Shown: piece by piece, positions 25,195 through 34,115 of the stretch
How positions within the stretch are numbered: the first letter of the stretch is position 1
How the letters are laid out: each line of letters starts with the position of its first letter
Assembly: GCA_903970445.1 (NCBI GenBank)
Contig: CAJCIP010000082.1
Span: 1 to 64,000, forward strand
Reading direction: 5' to 3'
DNA length: 64,000 nt
DNA from: Verrucomicrobia bacterium Tous-C9LFEB
GTDB lineage: Bacteria > Acidobacteriota > Terriglobia > Terriglobales > Acidobacteriaceae
Translations under genes and position numbers: made by a program
The notes under the pieces: model-generated
What the model was told of the DNA's origin: nothing
The model's input: the letters and a program-made list of their open reading frames with translations, nothing else
The model's database searches: none

Positions 25195-27221
25195 CGTTCA
25201 CTCCATCGAGCTTTGTTTTCCTCACTCGCATGTTGTGAGGATTGTGTTCGCAGCCAGTTGGCCAAATTCAAGTAATCGCCGGCAACGGCTGAATCCGGGG
25301 CGTAGTCGATTACGGTCATGCCCTCAGCCAGCGACTCTGCCATCGCCGGAGATCGGCGGATGACGAAGGGCAGGAGGCGGTCTCCCAATTGCTGATTCAT
25401 GACTTCGCGAACATCCAGATGGAGAGGCAAGGAAGCATCGAATTGGTTGAGCAAATAGAAGGGCAGAATCGGGTGTCCATCAGCGTCCGTGATGTTCGCG
25501 AAAAACTTTTCGACGGGACCCAGGCTGATGACGGAGTTCATGTCCGGCGAAACGGGAACGAGAATGACTAAATTCATGCGCGCCAGCCTTCGCATGACCC
25601 AGGGCGTGGCAGCGGAAAGGTCCACGAGAACACGCTGAACGTGGCTCGCGTTGCGCTCCAGGTTCGAGATAAAACGTTCCTGCGCCTCAACGTCGTGGCT
25701 CCCCTCGGTAACGTCAAAACCGACCAGAGCCAAGGGGGCACCGCTGTGGCCGGAGGGCGGTGAGAACGTTCTGACTACGTTCGGGCGCAGCTCGCTCGCG
25801 CCGAAATAGTACGGCAGCAGACCATGCGAGGTGGTGTCTGCAAGCAAGACCTGCTGCCCCTGGGCGGACAGAGCGCGCCCGAGGGTGGCTACCATACTCG
25901 TCTTTCCTACCCCACCCGCGATGGAGAACACCGCAACAACTGGGGTGCGGCTATCGGTCAACCGCGCGTGCATCGTTTCCGGGTGCATTTCCTGCACACC
26001 CTGGTCGAATATGCCTTTGAGCGCGAACCACCGGGCCGCGACACGCTCGCGCGAGTGATGGAGAGTGTCTGCGACCGGCGGCGGCAGCGGGCGGAGCCGC
26101 GGCTCGAGAGGGGGACGCTCGTCATCCGGCGCATCGAGCCATTGGGGAACGGCGCCTTCGACCGGGCGCGGCTCACTGGACGCAACTTTCTCTCCCGGAT
26201 AGGCGGGGCGCGATCCGCTTGATTCATCCGGCTGATAGCCTCGAGGCGATATGTTGACCGGCGCGGGAGCTTCCTCTACCACCCTCTGGTAGAACTCAGG
26301 GGCAGCTTCAACCGCCGGAGCTTCGCTGAACCGCGTGTAATGCGCATATTGATCGACGGCAGCTACTTTCTCCTGCGAATCAGGCTCGTAGTAGTAGTTC
26401 ACCGGGGCAAGCGGAATGTCCTGAGCGAGGCTTTCGGGTTCAGCTTCGTCCTTTGCCTCCGTAGCCAGACTTTGCCAGTACTCGTGGTCGGCTCGTATTG
26501 CTGCTGAATCCTCCGGTTGAGGAACAGTAAAGCGCTCCTCTCGGGTCTTGGGGAGGCGTCCAGCCTTCATATCGTCGGCAATTAGAGTCGGCTGCTTGTA
26601 GAGGCGTTCTGGACGAGGAGGAGGCGCGGGCTCCGTATATGGATCCGTGATGGCCCCGTGCACTGTTGGTTCGGGTTGAGGTCCGGCGAGCGCCCGGCGG
26701 ACGCTTTCTGATTCCGCGTACCGCTGTGCCTGTCGCTCTGCGGAAGCGCGGGCTTCCGACATTTCACGTGCTTCGCGACGCGCTGCTGCTTCAGCCGCTG
26801 CAACGGCCTCTGCCCGCCTTGCCACTTCCATCCGTTCCGCAGCGGCGCGACGGCTTAGCTCGGAGGCATGCTGAATTGCTCGCGCGCGCGCCTGCTGCTC
26901 TACCTGCGAGTCATGCGGTCGCAATTCGTCGACGGCCTTGCGGGCCGCACTTTCATGGAAACGCGCAGCTTCTTCCGCCTCATGCGCAGCACGCTCCGCC
27001 GCCGCCGCTGAGGCTTCCGCTTCCGTTTTCGCGCGGAGTTCTTCTTCGCGCTGGGCCTCTGCAGCCCGCTTTCTCATTTGCGCGCGATACTCCCGGCGTG
27101 CCGCCGAAAAGTCGCGATATTTAGCCCCCTGCAGGTTCGCCCAAGAGTAAAGGACGGCTACATCCTCAGGCGTTTCCGCGTGCAAGCGTTCGTCGATTTC
27201 CTCAGGTTTCTGGGTATCCAT
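25191..27221 (-). CDS. bcsQ: BcsQ/YhjQ ParA-like ATPase with BcsR-like N terminus and coiled-coil arm
   Basis: 676-residue MinD/ParA-type protein at the head of the cellulose operon. Residues about 15-45 (PEDVAVLYSWANLQGAKYRD) resemble the short BcsR/BcsP regulator. Residues about 45-200 are Ala/Glu/Arg-rich and predicted coiled coil, followed by a Pro-rich linker to about 420. The C-terminal ATPase starts with FSIAGGVGKTSMVATLG near 430; the signature Lys of the ParA deviant Walker A (KGGVGKT) is replaced by Ala here while the second Lys is kept. LLADTTSHGLLPYYFG replaces the usual DLDPQ region. BcsQ is known to support cellulose secretion and, in E. coli, polar placement. The ATG at 27221 is chosen; TTG at 27239 is an alternative. 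Overlaps bcsAB by four bases. Confidence 0.85.
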   Translation of the reverse strand: MDTQKPEEIDERLHAETPEDVAVLYSWANLQGAKYRDFSAARREYRAQMRKRAAEAQREEELRAKTEAEASAAAAERAAHEAEEAARFHESAARKAVDELRPHDSQVEQQARARAIQHASELSRRAAAERMEVARRAEAVAAAEAAARREAREMSEARASAERQAQRYAESESVRRALAGPQPEPTVHGAITDPYTEPAPPPRPERLYKQPTLIADDMKAGRLPKTREERFTVPQPEDSAAIRADHEYWQSLATEAKDEAEPESLAQDIPLAPVNYYYEPDSQEKVAAVDQYAHYTRFSEAPAVEAAPEFYQRVVEEAPAPVNISPRGYQPDESSGSRPAYPGEKVASSEPRPVEGAVPQWLDAPDDERPPLEPRLRPLPPPVADTLHHSRERVAARWFALKGIFDQGVQEMHPETMHARLTDSRTPVVAVFSIAGGVGKTSMVATLGRALSAQGQQVLLADTTSHGLLPYYFGASELRPNVVRTFSPPSGHSGAPLALVGFDVTEGSHDVEAQERFISNLERNASHVQRVLVDLSAATPWVMRRLARMNLVILVPVSPDMNSVISLGPVEKFFANITDADGHPILPFYLLNQFDASLPLHLDVREVMNQQLGDRLLPFVIRRSPAMAESLAEGMTVIDYAPDSAVAGDYLNLANWLRTQSSQHASEENKARWSER

Positions 27222-27479
27222 TCCTGTCTCTTGGTCCAAAGAAAGTCTTGCCCTCTCTCAGAACTTGCGTTGAGAAGCACGAAAAGTTTGCATGTCTGTC
27301 GTACCGGAAGGCTACTTGGCTTGTCCCACCAAGTCAATTGATTCCGGCGAAAGTTGTAGCCTCGATCGGGTACCAAGTCCGGTACCAGGCGAATCTATTT
27401 TGGTGTGTTCCCAACGCTGCATCGGAATACCACTGCGCTCCCAAATGATGGCCGTACCGTGCTAACTTAGCTGAGGAGA
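27222..27479. other. Intergenic region upstream of bcs operon and tRNA-Lys
   Basis: 258 bases that should hold the bcs promoter (minus) and the tRNA promoter (plus). Visible features are two copies of GGTACC at 27369-27374 and 27381-27386, spaced so that GGTACCA repeats every 12 bases, and an imperfect CTTGG/CCAAG inverted repeat near 27315-27333. None matches a regulator site I can name. Confidence 0.35.
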
Positions 27480-27555
27480 GAGCGGGTAGCTCAGTTGGTA
27501 GAGCATCGCCCTTTTAAGGCGTTGGTCCTGGGTTCGAGCCCCAGCCCGCTCACCA
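27480..27555 (+). tRNA. tRNA-Lys (anticodon UUU)
   Basis: 76 bases fold as a cloverleaf: acceptor GAGCGGG (27480-27486) with CCCGCTC (27545-27551), D arm GCTC/GAGC, anticodon loop CTTTTAA at 27511-27517 with TTT at 27513-27515, T arm CTGGG-TTCGAGC-CCCAG, discriminator A and an encoded CCA at 27553-27555. The outermost pair of the anticodon stem is T-T; the other four pairs are Watson-Crick. Confidence 0.97.
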
Positions 27556-27574
27556 CTCTTCCCCTGCCATGGTG

Positions 27575-28789
27575 TCAGGATGTTGGCTTCGCCGGGGCGT
27601 CCATGCGGGCATAGAAATCGCGGAGAAACCGTTCCCCGTATTCGCGCAAGAGATCCTCTACACGCTCCGCTGACCTGGAGCGCACGATTAGGCCCGCATG
27701 ATGATGTTTGTTCAGCCGATAGACGATCTCCGGGTCGTTGTAGGCCGAAGTGTCAGGATGCTCCTGGCGCGCAAGGCAAATGACGCTTCCGGCATAGTCG
27801 TGGCGCAGTTCGGGCAAGTGATAGTCGGCCTTCTTCAGGGCTGAGACCTCGATGCGAGCCCACTCCACCCAGGGGTTCAGATTGCTCTCGTACTCGACGA
27901 CTTCTGCGATGAAGGCACCCCCAACTCGCGCGGCCGTTTCGAGGAAGTAGAACCGACCGTCCGCGTGCGCGCGGATGAATTCGCTGTGGGTGACGCCTGC
28001 CTGCATGCCGAGCGCCCGAAGCACTGCAGCGTGGATGCGAGTCAGCGATTTCGTCTCTTTGTCAGCCCGGTCAAGAGTGCGGGTGGTAAACACGCCGCCC
28101 TGGTGCATGGTTTGCATGGGCGGCTGGCCATATCTATGCGGCGAAGTGAACAGGAGCCGGCCGTTCCAAGTGATGCCTTCGACATGAAAGATGTCGCCCG
28201 GCACGAAACGCTCCAGAAGGTGGTCAGTAGCGCTATCGCCAAGCTCCTCAAGCAGGGGCCATATGCCATCCGGGCTCAGTACCTTCTTTATTCCGATTGC
28301 TGATGCGCTCCAGCGAGGTTTCAGCAGCCAAGGACCCTGCGTGCTCTGCAGGAATCGCCAGACGTCGTCGTGGTTCGCTACAGCGGAAAATTCCGGCACA
28401 GCAATACCTGCGGCGAGTGCCTGCACCCGCATGGCGAGCTTGTCGCGGAAGAATCGCGTCGCGCTCTGCCCCATACCGGGTAGGCGCAGGTGTTCGCGAA
28501 GCAGCGCGGCACTTTCCAAATCGAATTCATCCAACGCCACCACGCGATCGATCGGAAGATGCCCTGCCATGCGCATCACGAAACGTAGCACTTGCTCCGG
28601 TGTCAGGTTCTCGTACATGGTGTGGAAACCGGCGAGCGCATCTTTCGGCCAGTCTGCGTTCGCCAGCTTGCCGACGGTAAGAAGATGCACGTCACAGCCC
28701 AGTGCTGCCGCTTCCCGAAGAAACGCCTGCCCCTTCTCATACGTGCTGATACAAAACAGTGTCGGTCTACTCGCGCTTCCCTCTGCCAT
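27575..28789 (-). CDS. ATP-grasp domain protein
   Basis: Cytosolic 404-residue protein of the ATP-grasp superfamily, which forms amide or similar bonds using an acyl-phosphate. Seen: an N-terminal Rossmann-like part (TLFCISTYEKGQAFLREAAALG), the middle segment FRDKLAMRVQALAAGIAVPEF, the ATP-binding WLLKPRWSASAIGIKKV, ERFVPGDIFHVEGI, and the metal-binding late region GVTHSEFI...FYFLETAARVGGAF. The substrate cannot be told; similar proteins are annotated as carbamoyl-phosphate-synthase-like or amino-acid ligases. The ATG at 28789 has GGAGG four to five bases upstream and begins MAEGSASRPTLF; an in-frame upstream codon at 28813 exists. It is divergent from the DUF4254 gene. Confidence 0.8.
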   Translation of the reverse strand: MAEGSASRPTLFCISTYEKGQAFLREAAALGCDVHLLTVGKLANADWPKDALAGFHTMYENLTPEQVLRFVMRMAGHLPIDRVVALDEFDLESAALLREHLRLPGMGQSATRFFRDKLAMRVQALAAGIAVPEFSAVANHDDVWRFLQSTQGPWLLKPRWSASAIGIKKVLSPDGIWPLLEELGDSATDHLLERFVPGDIFHVEGITWNGRLLFTSPHRYGQPPMQTMHQGGVFTTRTLDRADKETKSLTRIHAAVLRALGMQAGVTHSEFIRAHADGRFYFLETAARVGGAFIAEVVEYESNLNPWVEWARIEVSALKKADYHLPELRHDYAGSVICLARQEHPDTSAYNDPEIVYRLNKHHHAGLIVRSRSAERVEDLLREYGERFLRDFYARMDAPAKPTS

Positions 28790-28871
28790 GGCACCTCCGG
28801 ATGCGAGCGACACAGCTCGCGGGTTTACTCCTCATGTTGTACTGCAAGTTGCCTGATACATTTCTTGGAGC

Positions 28872-29468
28872 ATGATCGAAGCCGGAGCCATAGTTGAGTT
28901 GCACGATGGATGGAACGCTGCTGGTCATGGCGATCGCAGGGCAGTCGTGCAGCCTAAATCCTCTTTGGAAGAGATCATCCTTCTCCAGCACCAGGCTAAC
29001 TTTGACTTATGGCATGAAGAGGATCGCGCCAGAGACCCGGATGCTCCCCCCGCCACTATCGCCGCGGTAAAACACTCCATCGACGCGCTCAATCAGAGCC
29101 GAAATGATCTAGTCGAGCAGATCGATGCTGCGTTATACCAGGCTGCGGCGCAAAACCCTACTGCAGTACTGCATTCGGAAACGCCTGGGCTCATCATCGA
29201 TCGCCTCTCGATCATTTCGCTCAAGATCTTCCACAGCTGCGAAGAAAGCCGTCGCCGGGATGCGTCCGAAAGCCACAGACTGCGCAATCAGGAAAGGTCC
29301 GACCTCCTCACAGAACAACGGGACGATCTTGCGGGCGCACTGGATGAATTGTGGAGAGCCGTTCTTGCAGGTGAACGCCGCTTCAAGCTCTACAAGCAAA
29401 TGAAAATGTACAACGACCCGAGCCTGAATCCTGTTCTCTACCGTCGCGCCGGAACTGGTCACAAGTGA
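28872..29468 (+). CDS. DUF4254 domain protein
   Basis: A 198-residue, mostly helical, soluble protein matching DUF4254, whose best sign is the stretch ETPGLIIDRLSIISLKIFHS at about 101-120, preceded by IILLQHQANFDLWHEEDRAR. The function is not known; I recall members near lipopolysaccharide or glycosyltransferase genes, which is not the case here. ATG at 28872 has GGAG immediately upstream, rather close, so the true start could be slightly inside. It is divergent from the ATP-grasp gene with 82 bases between them. Confidence 0.8.
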   Translation: MIEAGAIVELHDGWNAAGHGDRRAVVQPKSSLEEIILLQHQANFDLWHEEDRARDPDAPPATIAAVKHSIDALNQSRNDLVEQIDAALYQAAAQNPTAVLHSETPGLIIDRLSIISLKIFHSCEESRRRDASESHRLRNQERSDLLTEQRDDLAGALDELWRAVLAGERRFKLYKQMKMYNDPSLNPVLYRRAGTGHK

Positions 29469-29584
29469 GAGCGGGCCTCGCCAGTTGACCCGAATGGTGT
29501 CAGACTCGTATAAAACCCCCATCGCCCCGCGCAATGATCCACGTCGTGGGATTCTTCGCCGAGCACCGCAGTCTCAGGAACGCT

Positions 29585-30178
29585 ATGCCAATCAAAACGG
29601 TAACGCCCAGCACGAACACTACCGATTCCAGCCACTCGAAAACTAAAATGAAGCGCATGCCGCGGACGATCGCGGGAGTCATTCCTGCGCCACTGGACAA
29701 GGCCAGGCAGGAAACGCTCTCGCTGTATGAAAGCGCCCTGAGGCTGATGCAATCCGGCAAGTACGAGAAGGCGCATGACGCTTTCAATAAAATGCTGGCG
29801 ACTGCCCCCCATGATCTGGCCGACCGCATTCGCATGTACATCTCAGCGTGCGTGAGTCACATCACCAAAGGCACATCAGACTTCAAGAGTCATGAAGAGC
29901 GATATGACTACGCCATCTCACTGCTGAATCATGGCAATTACGAAGACGCTCGCGAACATTTCGAGACAATTCTCCTGGACCATTCCAGTGCGGATTATGC
30001 GTTTTACGGTTTGGCGCTGCTTTCCAGCATGACGGGAAATACACAGAAGTGCATTGAGCACCTGACTCAAGCCATCCGATTGAACGCGCAAAACCGGTTT
30101 CAGGCGAGACTCGACTCAGATTTCTCCGGCGTATCGGACGATCCCCGCTTCACGGAACTGCTTTATCCCGAAGCCTAA
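29585..30178 (+). CDS. Small TPR-repeat protein
   Basis: 197-residue soluble protein with at least three TPR-like units from about residue 45: LSLYESALRLMQSGKYEKAHDAF, YDYAISLLNHGNYEDAREHF and AFYGLALLSSMTGNTQKCIEHL. The N-terminal 40 residues are Thr/Ser/Lys-rich and look disordered, with no signal peptide. It is likely a protein-binding scaffold; partners are unknown. The ATG at 29585 has AGGA five bases upstream and is preferred over an upstream in-frame ATG at 29534. It lies between the DUF4254 gene and yvcK in the same direction. Confidence 0.75.
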   Translation: MPIKTVTPSTNTTDSSHSKTKMKRMPRTIAGVIPAPLDKARQETLSLYESALRLMQSGKYEKAHDAFNKMLATAPHDLADRIRMYISACVSHITKGTSDFKSHEERYDYAISLLNHGNYEDAREHFETILLDHSSADYAFYGLALLSSMTGNTQKCIEHLTQAIRLNAQNRFQARLDSDFSGVSDDPRFTELLYPEA

Positions 30179-30228
30179 GCGCCGTGGAGGTTCATTGCTG
30201 AGATGGCGATCTAACGTGGAGCCGAAGC

Positions 30229-31287
30229 ATGGCCGGCTCTGATCGCAAGCAATTGAAGGTCGTGGCGATTGGCGGCGGTACCGGCCTTTCGACACTTCTC
30301 CGTGGATTGAAGCATTTCGTCGCGGCACCGGGCGCACCGGGTGCTCTGGAAAGACGTTCCAGCTTCCGAGGGAGCCCGCCTGGCCAACCCGCGCAGTCCG
30401 CCAGCTTGATTCGCGAGTTGTCCGCAGTAGTCACGGTCACGGATGACGGCGGATCTTCTGGCCGACTACGCGAAGACTTGAACATGCTGCCGCCGGGTGA
30501 CATCCGCAATTGCATGGTTGCCCTGTCGGAGGACGAGCACCTACTAAGTCAGCTGTTCAAGCACCGCTTCTCCCACGGTGGTCTGCAAGGCCATAACTTC
30601 GGGAATCTTTTTCTGGCGGCGCTGACTGAGATTTCGGGTGACTTTGCTCAGGCGGTTCAGACAAGTTCGCAGATTTTGGCAACACGCGGGCGAATCTATC
30701 CGTCCACTACTGAAAATGCGACGCTTGCCGCACAAATGGATGACGGCACTATCGTTCGCGGCGAAACGCGAATCAGCGCTTCGAAACGTACGATCGTCGA
30801 GCTTATGCTGGAGCCGGCAAACGCCGGCCCGCTACCGCAGACCATTGAGGCTATCGCCGGTGCGGACCTCATCACACTCGGCCCGGGATCCTTGTACACA
30901 TCAGTCATTTGCAACCTGCTGGTGAAAGGTGTCCCGGAAGCGATGGCGCGGGCCGCGGGTACACGCGTATACGTGTGCAACCTGATGACGCAGGCCAACG
31001 AGTCTCTGGGCCTAACGGCTTCTCAGCACGTCGAGAAGATTCTCAATCACGCTGGGGAAAAGATCCTGGACTATGCGCTGATTAATACGGGTCCGATTCA
31101 AAGCATCACTCTGGAGCAGTATGCACGCGAAGGTCAGGCGCCGATCGAAGCTGACCTGAGTCGCATTCGCGCCCTTGGCGTAGAGCCCATCGTCGGAAAC
31201 TTTGTTCACGAGGGCGATGTGCTGCGACACGACTATGAGATCGTAGCGGCGCGAGTCCTCGAGCTTGCAGGAGCAAGTCTGAACTAG
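30229..31287 (+). CDS. yvcK: YvcK/CofD-family gluconeogenesis factor
   Basis: 352-residue cytosolic protein of the YvcK family, which binds UDP-sugars and influences cell-wall and carbon metabolism in Bacillus. Seen: N-terminal VVAIGGGTGLSTLLRGLK, VVTVTDDGGSSGRLREDLNMLPPGDIRN, HNFGNLFLAALTEI and ADLITLGPGSLYTSVICNLLVKG. A 20-25 residue insertion rich in Pro, Gly and Ser (about residues 36-62) lies between the first strand and the TDDGGSSGR motif. ATG at 30229 is preceded by GGAG. Its stop overlaps the end of the convergent rlmN by four bases. Confidence 0.95.
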   Translation: MAGSDRKQLKVVAIGGGTGLSTLLRGLKHFVAAPGAPGALERRSSFRGSPPGQPAQSASLIRELSAVVTVTDDGGSSGRLREDLNMLPPGDIRNCMVALSEDEHLLSQLFKHRFSHGGLQGHNFGNLFLAALTEISGDFAQAVQTSSQILATRGRIYPSTTENATLAAQMDDGTIVRGETRISASKRTIVELMLEPANAGPLPQTIEAIAGADLITLGPGSLYTSVICNLLVKGVPEAMARAAGTRVYVCNLMTQANESLGLTASQHVEKILNHAGEKILDYALINTGPIQSITLEQYAREGQAPIEADLSRIRALGVEPIVGNFVHEGDVLRHDYEIVAARVLELAGASLN

Positions 31288-32615
31288 AAGGCCGCCGCGC
31301 CGATCTCGACGAGGTGTGGCCTTTCTTCAACAACGGTGCGCTTGAGCTGTCCACACGCCGCGTAGATGTCTCGCCCGCGCGGACGCCGGATGTACGTGGG
31401 CATGCCGCCTTCGATGAGGAGCGACTGGAATTGTGCAGCAGCCTCAGCTGATGGCTGCTTGTAGTCAATCCCTGGTCCTGGATTCCAGACAATCAAGTTG
31501 ACCTTCGCCCTCATTCCCTTCAGCAGCGTGAGCACTTCCCTTGCGTGTTCAGGCTGATCGTTCACTCCGCCGAGCAGGACATACTCAAACGTGACCCACT
31601 CACGGTTGCGCAGCGGTATGGCACGGCACGCGTCGAGAAGCTGCGCGATTTTCCATTTGCGCGTTATCGGCATCACTCGCTCGCGAACGATGTCATTGGA
31701 AGCGTTCAGGCTGAGCGCGAGTTTTGGCCGCACAGACTCTCGAGCGAACGCTTCGATGCCGGGCAGGATGCCGGAAGTTGAAACAGTCATGCGCGATTCA
31801 GGAATGCCAATGCCTTCGACAAGGAGGAGCACACTCTTCATGAAGTGTTCGTAATTAAGAAACGGCTCACCCATGCCCATGAAGACGAGGTTGATGCGGT
31901 CTTTGCCAATTTGAATGTTGTGCCGATTGAGAACAGCAGCAACCTGTCCGGCAATCTCGCCGGCAGTAAGGTTGCGACGGATGCCGAACTTGGCTGTGAG
32001 ACAGAACTGGCAATTCACGGCGCAGCCGACCTGACTGGAGATGCAGATCGTCGCGCGCCGGAAACCTGTTTCAGCGAGTGTTCCGAAATTGCGAATATCG
32101 CGACCCTCGCCTCGCCGCGACCAGTACCCGCCATCAACTCTGGCTGTACTGGACCGCATAAAGGCAGTCTCGCTTGCAGCGGCATCTGCGGCTGCAACGG
32201 CCTCCTTCGCCTCTTCTTCCGCGGCTTCACTGCCGTCGCCGCGCTCCCCACCGTCGCCATCGGGCATCCAGACGGTTTCCACCGTCTCACCGTCTGCCAT
32301 GCGAATCAGGTAGCGCTCCGTGCCGTCGACAGACGTTGCCGTTTGCAGGATTTGCGGCATGGCAATCTGCCAGCCGGCGGCGGTAAGCTTTTCGCGCAGC
32401 TGCTGCGACAGTGTGGTGACGCCCTCGACGGAGGTAACGCGCTGCTCGTAAAGTGCTTCATACAGCTGCTTCGCGCGGTACGGCTTCTCTCCAAGAGCTG
32501 CAGCGACCTGCCCAAGCTCTTCTAGATTCATTCCGAACAGAGCTCGTCCCGCAGGCATCGGCAAGGCTGCTTCTGCATCCATCCCGCTTTGAGTCTTCGC
32601 GTCCGTCATCCTCAT
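31284..32615 (-). CDS. rlmN: Dual-specificity 23S rRNA/tRNA C2-methyltransferase RlmN with insertion
   Basis: Radical SAM enzyme that methylates C2 of adenosine in 23S rRNA and tRNAs. The cluster-binding CxxxCxxC is CAVNCQFC with Cys at 208, 212 and 215. The second catalytic Cys that carries the methyl group in RlmN is present near the end in DIYAACGQLKRT. LVFMGMGEPFLNYEHFM and RMTVSTSGILPGI are also typical. Residues about 122-188, just before the cluster, are an Ala/Glu-rich then Arg/Gly-rich insertion of about 65 residues not found in typical RlmN, where the WMPD-type segment leads almost directly to the cluster. ATG at 32615, 32609 or 32582 could each be the start. Confidence 0.93.
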   Translation of the reverse strand: MRMTDAKTQSGMDAEAALPMPAGRALFGMNLEELGQVAAALGEKPYRAKQLYEALYEQRVTSVEGVTTLSQQLREKLTAAGWQIAMPQILQTATSVDGTERYLIRMADGETVETVWMPDGDGGERGDGSEAAEEEAKEAVAAADAAASETAFMRSSTARVDGGYWSRRGEGRDIRNFGTLAETGFRRATICISSQVGCAVNCQFCLTAKFGIRRNLTAGEIAGQVAAVLNRHNIQIGKDRINLVFMGMGEPFLNYEHFMKSVLLLVEGIGIPESRMTVSTSGILPGIEAFARESVRPKLALSLNASNDIVRERVMPITRKWKIAQLLDACRAIPLRNREWVTFEYVLLGGVNDQPEHAREVLTLLKGMRAKVNLIVWNPGPGIDYKQPSAEAAAQFQSLLIEGGMPTYIRRPRGRDIYAACGQLKRTVVEERPHLVEIGAAAF

Positions 32616-32682
32616 CCAGTTTAGATGGGAGCAGCTTTCTCGCCGCTCCGGCTATGAAACAATAGTTCCTGCAAGGAGCCCA

Positions 32683-34008
32683 ATGTCCGTAATTCTGGCG
32701 GAAAACGCCTCGTCCGTCTCCCCTTCCGCCGAACATCTTCGCGACATACGCACCACGACCCTGCCGAATGGCCTGCTTGTTCTTACAGAGCAGATGCCGC
32801 ACATGCGATCCGTATCCATGGGCGTCTGGCTTGACTGTGGTGCACGCGATGAATCGGCTGAGAGGAACGGCATCTCTCATTTCCTAGAGCACATGGTGTT
32901 CAAGGGAACGACCACGCGCTCGGCGCAACAGTTCGCGCGTGAAGTGGATTCCATTGGCGGAAATCTGGACGCATTCACGGGCAAGGAGACGGTCTGCTTC
33001 AGCATGAAAGTGTTGGATGAGAACATGCCTGCCGCTTTGGACCTTCTCTCCGATTTAGTGCTGCATCCCACGTTTGCGCCTGAGGACATCAGCAAGGAGC
33101 AGGGTGTCATTCTGGAAGAGATCAAGATGGATGAGGACAATCCTGACTATCTTGTTCATGAACTCTTCAGCCTGAACTTCTGGAAGGGAAATGCCCTGGG
33201 CCGGCCGATTCTTGGCACGGCGAAGACGGTATCGAGCTTCGATCAGGAAGTTGTCCTTGACGAATATGCGCGGCGATTCACCCCGGCAAACCTTGTATTC
33301 ACGGCTGCGGGAAATCTGGAACACGACAGCTTTATTGCTCAGGTAGAAACCGCCTTCGCTTCACTCTCAGCGAACTCGAAGACGAAGCTCGCGCGCGCGA
33401 GTGCACCCAAGGCGTTTCCGCACATCACGCTCAAGAACAAGAACGCTCTTGAGCAAACGCAGTTCTGTCTTGCTGTGCCGTCATTTCCAGTAGCGCACCC
33501 TGATCGGTATGCAGCGTTTCTTCTTAATTCGATTTTGGGCGGCGGCATGAGTTCGCGGCTCTTCCAATCGATTCGCGAAGAGCGCGGCCTCGCTTACTCG
33601 ATTTATTCGGAGATGAACCCATTCCGTGACACGGGCTCACTGGCCGTGTACGCCGGTTGTGCGGCAGAGAACGCGCGAGAGGTACTGGATCTCACGCTGG
33701 CTGAGTTCACCCGATTGAAGGCAGAACTTGTATCCGCGGAGGAGTTGAAGCGCGCCAAGGACCAGATCAAGGGAAACATGGTGCTCGGTCTGGAGAGCTC
33801 TTCGTCACGCATGTCCAACCTGGCGCGGCAACAGATGTACCACGGGCGATTTTTCTCAATGGACGAGATCATCGCCGAGGTCAGCCGGGTGGAAGCGGCA
33901 GATCTGCAGCGCGTTGCGAGGGAGCTGCTGCAAACGGAGCGAATGGCGCTCACCCTGCTCGGAAATCTGGGAGATATGCAGATTGAGCGCCGGGAACTGT
34001 CCTGCTGA
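32683..34008 (+). CDS. M16 family zinc peptidase (processing-peptidase-like)
   Basis: 441-residue M16B peptidase. The inverted zinc motif HFLEH is seen in GISHFLEHMVFKGT, with the downstream zinc Glu in ILEEIKMDEDNPD. The C-terminal domain keeps the Arg/Tyr pair of active single-chain members in ERGLAYSIYS. There is no clear signal peptide, so it may be cytosolic or membrane-associated. Unlike many M16 loci there is no second inactive subunit beside it; homodimers with both motifs in one chain are known. ATG at 32683 begins MSVILAENASS, with AAGGAG just upstream. Divergent from rlmN with 67 bases between. Confidence 0.93.
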   Translation: MSVILAENASSVSPSAEHLRDIRTTTLPNGLLVLTEQMPHMRSVSMGVWLDCGARDESAERNGISHFLEHMVFKGTTTRSAQQFAREVDSIGGNLDAFTGKETVCFSMKVLDENMPAALDLLSDLVLHPTFAPEDISKEQGVILEEIKMDEDNPDYLVHELFSLNFWKGNALGRPILGTAKTVSSFDQEVVLDEYARRFTPANLVFTAAGNLEHDSFIAQVETAFASLSANSKTKLARASAPKAFPHITLKNKNALEQTQFCLAVPSFPVAHPDRYAAFLLNSILGGGMSSRLFQSIREERGLAYSIYSEMNPFRDTGSLAVYAGCAAENAREVLDLTLAEFTRLKAELVSAEELKRAKDQIKGNMVLGLESSSSRMSNLARQQMYHGRFFSMDEIIAEVSRVEAADLQRVARELLQTERMALTLLGNLGDMQIERRELSC

Positions 34009-34115
34009 GTTGGATGATGCTGCGTAGGTAATGTACTGTGGCTACATTCTCGGCGGTCGCACGTCTATACTTGGAGCGACACAGCGCGACCACGCGCTTT
34101 CCGAGGCACTGGACC

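Noticed and set aside
26666-27124. Long frames opposite the bcsQ coiled-coil region
   Set aside because: They are antisense shadows of the Ala/Arg/Glu-rich codons, with Pro/Leu/Arg-rich low-complexity translations.
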